The position numbers were made by a program, and so were the translations under genes. Source: Butyricimonas sp. Marseille-P3923 (GTDB taxonomy: Bacteria > Bacteroidota > Bacteroidia > Bacteroidales > Marinifilaceae). Taken from it: DNA of 64,000 bases. The stretch covers positions 558,001 through 622,000 of the forward strand of contig NZ_FXXL01000007.1 of the NCBI RefSeq assembly GCF_900184685.1. Reading direction: 5' to 3'. Positions 62,594 through 64,000 of the stretch are shown here, one piece after another (position 1 is the first letter of the stretch; each line of letters begins with the position of its first letter). Below the pieces are notes generated by a model. It worked only from the letters and a program-made list of their open reading frames with translations, was not told the DNA's origin and did no database searches.

Positions 62594-63517
62594 ATGGTAA
62601 ATATATTATTAAAAGAAAAGCCGTTTACCCGCGAGTGGTTCAAGACATACGCCTTGTTGGTCGGCGGGGCTTTCGTGTTAGCGCTGGGGTATAGTTGTTT
62701 CATGGCACCGTACAAGATTGTTCCGGGAGGAATATACGGTATCACGATCGTGTTGCAGCACATGTGGGGATTTCCGATAGGTATGGCAGCACTCTGCTTC
62801 AATTTGCCGTTGAGTTTAATCGGTTTACGGGTATTGGGTTCCGATTTCGGGGTGAAGACATTTATTTGCTTCATTCTGGTTGCCGTGTTCTCCGACAGTC
62901 TTCCCGCCTTGTTGCTGACTTTGATGGGTGAACCTATCCCGGTGAGCGGCACGTTGGACCCGTTCAAATTGGGTGATGAAGTGTTGCTTGCTTGTATCTT
63001 CGGTGGGGTGGTCATGGGTATCGGCGTGGGCATGATACTGAAAACCCGCGCGTCCAGCGGCGGTACCGACGTGCTGTCGAATATCCTGCACAAGTGGACG
63101 CATCGCCCGCTGGGGCAGTTGCAGATGTCCGTCGATTCCTGCATCGTGGTTTTTGGTTTCCTCATGTTTCAGGATTGGAAAGTGCCGATGTATTCTTGGT
63201 TGTCCATATTCCTGATGGGAAAGACGATCGATATGATTCTGCAAGGCTTAGACAACGAGAAGAGTTTCTTTATAATCTCCGATAAAGTGGAGGAAATCCG
63301 CACCTATATATTGAACGACCTGCACCGCGGCGGTTCAATCGTGCCGCTTCAAGGGATGTACAATCGTGCCGAGAAGGAGATGATCATGACCATGATAAAC
63401 CGTCGTCAGATGGCTGTTTTACAACAAGCTATCTATAAGATTGACCCGAATGCTTTCGTGACAATCTTTGATGCACATCAGATACTGGGTGAGGGGTTCA
63501 AGAGGTTGGATTCATAG
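62594..63517 (+). CDS. YitT-family membrane protein
   Basis: 307 residues from 'MVNILLKEK'. About six membrane segments (DUF161 repeats, 'PGGIYGITIVLQHMWG', 'SSGGTDVLSNILHKW') and a C-terminal DUF2179 domain ('EKSFFIISDKVEEIRTYILNDLHRGGSIVPLQGMY'). The longer upstream frame runs through the repeat and is rejected. Substrate unknown. Confidence 0.9.
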   Translation: MVNILLKEKPFTREWFKTYALLVGGAFVLALGYSCFMAPYKIVPGGIYGITIVLQHMWGFPIGMAALCFNLPLSLIGLRVLGSDFGVKTFICFILVAVFSDSLPALLLTLMGEPIPVSGTLDPFKLGDEVLLACIFGGVVMGIGVGMILKTRASSGGTDVLSNILHKWTHRPLGQLQMSVDSCIVVFGFLMFQDWKVPMYSWLSIFLMGKTIDMILQGLDNEKSFFIISDKVEEIRTYILNDLHRGGSIVPLQGMYNRAEKEMIMTMINRRQMAVLQQAIYKIDPNAFVTIFDAHQILGEGFKRLDS

Positions 63518-63577
63518 AACTATACCTTGTCAGTTGATCAATCTTTTCGCTATAATTGGTACCTCCATTCCCGCCAT

Positions 63578-63634
63578 CATGAACGTATCATGAACCAATC
63601 ATGAACGTAAATTTGCGTTTATGATACGTTCATG
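63578..63634. repeat. Inverted repeat CATGAACGTATCAT with repeated ATCATGAAC words
   Basis: CATGAACGTATCAT (63578-63591) and the exact complement (63621-63634), plus further ATCATGAAC copies between. It lies in the 276-bp gap after yitT. No T-run follows, so it is not a typical terminator. Confidence 0.65.
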
Positions 63635-63793
63635 AAATGTAAATGCTTGATACGTGTGAGTGGGTAACGGGGAGGTGATGGTTGTTCAATGGCTTGCAAG
63701 AAGTTGATATCGCTTTTTTAATCTTGTAACTTATAAATTGCTATAGGAAAATATTTTTATTAACTTGCGGCGTTTTTAACATGAACGTGAAAG

Positions 63794-64000
63794 ATGATGA
63801 ATAAACGTGACGTCGGTTACCGGGCTAAATTACGCTTTTCCCGTTGGAACAGGAAAGGGTATGCCATTTTCGCCTCGCTGGGGCGGGAGGTGTGCATCGG
63901 GCGGTTGGCGATACATATTTGTGAAATGGCGTTGCGGAAATCATCGAGAAAAGGCGTGATCGTGAATCTCGCGGAGGCGTTCGAACGAATGGTGACGACA
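63794..64000 (+). CDS. Small conserved Bacteroidota-type protein, cut off by window end
   Basis: Open to the last base (69 codons seen). 'LRFSRWNRKGYAIFASLGREVCIGRLAIHICEMALRKSS' reminds me of a short protein often found in Bacteroidota, function unknown. The start could be either of two adjacent ATG codons. Confidence 0.65.
   Translation, partial: MMNKRDVGYRAKLRFSRWNRKGYAIFASLGREVCIGRLAIHICEMALRKSSRKGVIVNLAEAFERMVTT

Overview
The window looks like chromosome from a Bacteroidota gut bacterium of the Odoribacteraceae type (Butyricimonas or Odoribacter-like; inferred, not proven). The signs are SusC/SusD pairs, a type IX secretion sorting domain with a PorV-like protein, FecR/ECF sigma signalling, promoters of the TTTG ... 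TAnnTTTG type, and an Mpi-like serine recombinase. No rRNA, tRNA, CRISPR array or intact transposase was seen.

Layout. 1-7240: an operon for envelope and secretion (end of a thioredoxin-like protein, a DUF6029-like barrel, two Omp28-like lipoproteins, a PorV-like protein, an S8 protease with a T9SS tail), closed by a strong terminator. 7290-16956: the most unusual part, a ribosomal-peptide (RiPP) locus. It has two near-identical double-glycine leader peptides with Cys-rich cores, each followed by a hairpin and its own TonB-receptor-like barrel, then one radical SAM/SPASM enzyme, one C39-peptidase ABC exporter and a LytTR regulator. 17126-19434: a phage-like holin, amidase and two DUF6266-like proteins. 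19620-22417: rpsA and rnz. 22511-33046: an ECF sigma/anti-sigma/SusC/SusD locus with a lipoprotein and a large zinc protease, probably for peptide use. 33275-38814: a Gld-type ABC transporter with two fused permease/GldG proteins.

39176-47342 (minus strand): thiamine operon under a TPP riboswitch (thiS, thiC, a thiE-like/thiD/thiE fusion, thiG, thiH, thiF), with an Mpi-like recombinase gene between thiH and thiF. 47410-52319 (minus): ammonia-forming nitrite reductase NrfHA, the ResB/CcsA haem-attachment proteins that its c-haems need, and a Crp/Fnr regulator. A perfect Fnr/Crp-type palindrome sits about 42 bp upstream of the inferred nrfH start site. 52731-63517: housekeeping and envelope genes (MGMT-like, QueF, MsbA-like ABC transporter, PurB, EI24/NfeD/Sel1 operon, TetR plus FabH-like, YitT). 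The last 207 bases hold the start of a small conserved protein.

Intergenic DNA carries at least three families of palindromic repeats: 20-bp mini-hairpins with compensatory changes, a composite TTCATAAAGTTTATAAGG element present three times, and AAATCGTAAATCATAAATC inverted pairs. Several apparent N-terminal extensions of genes (thiH, tetR, yitT) are these repeats read as protein, so the starts were moved inward.
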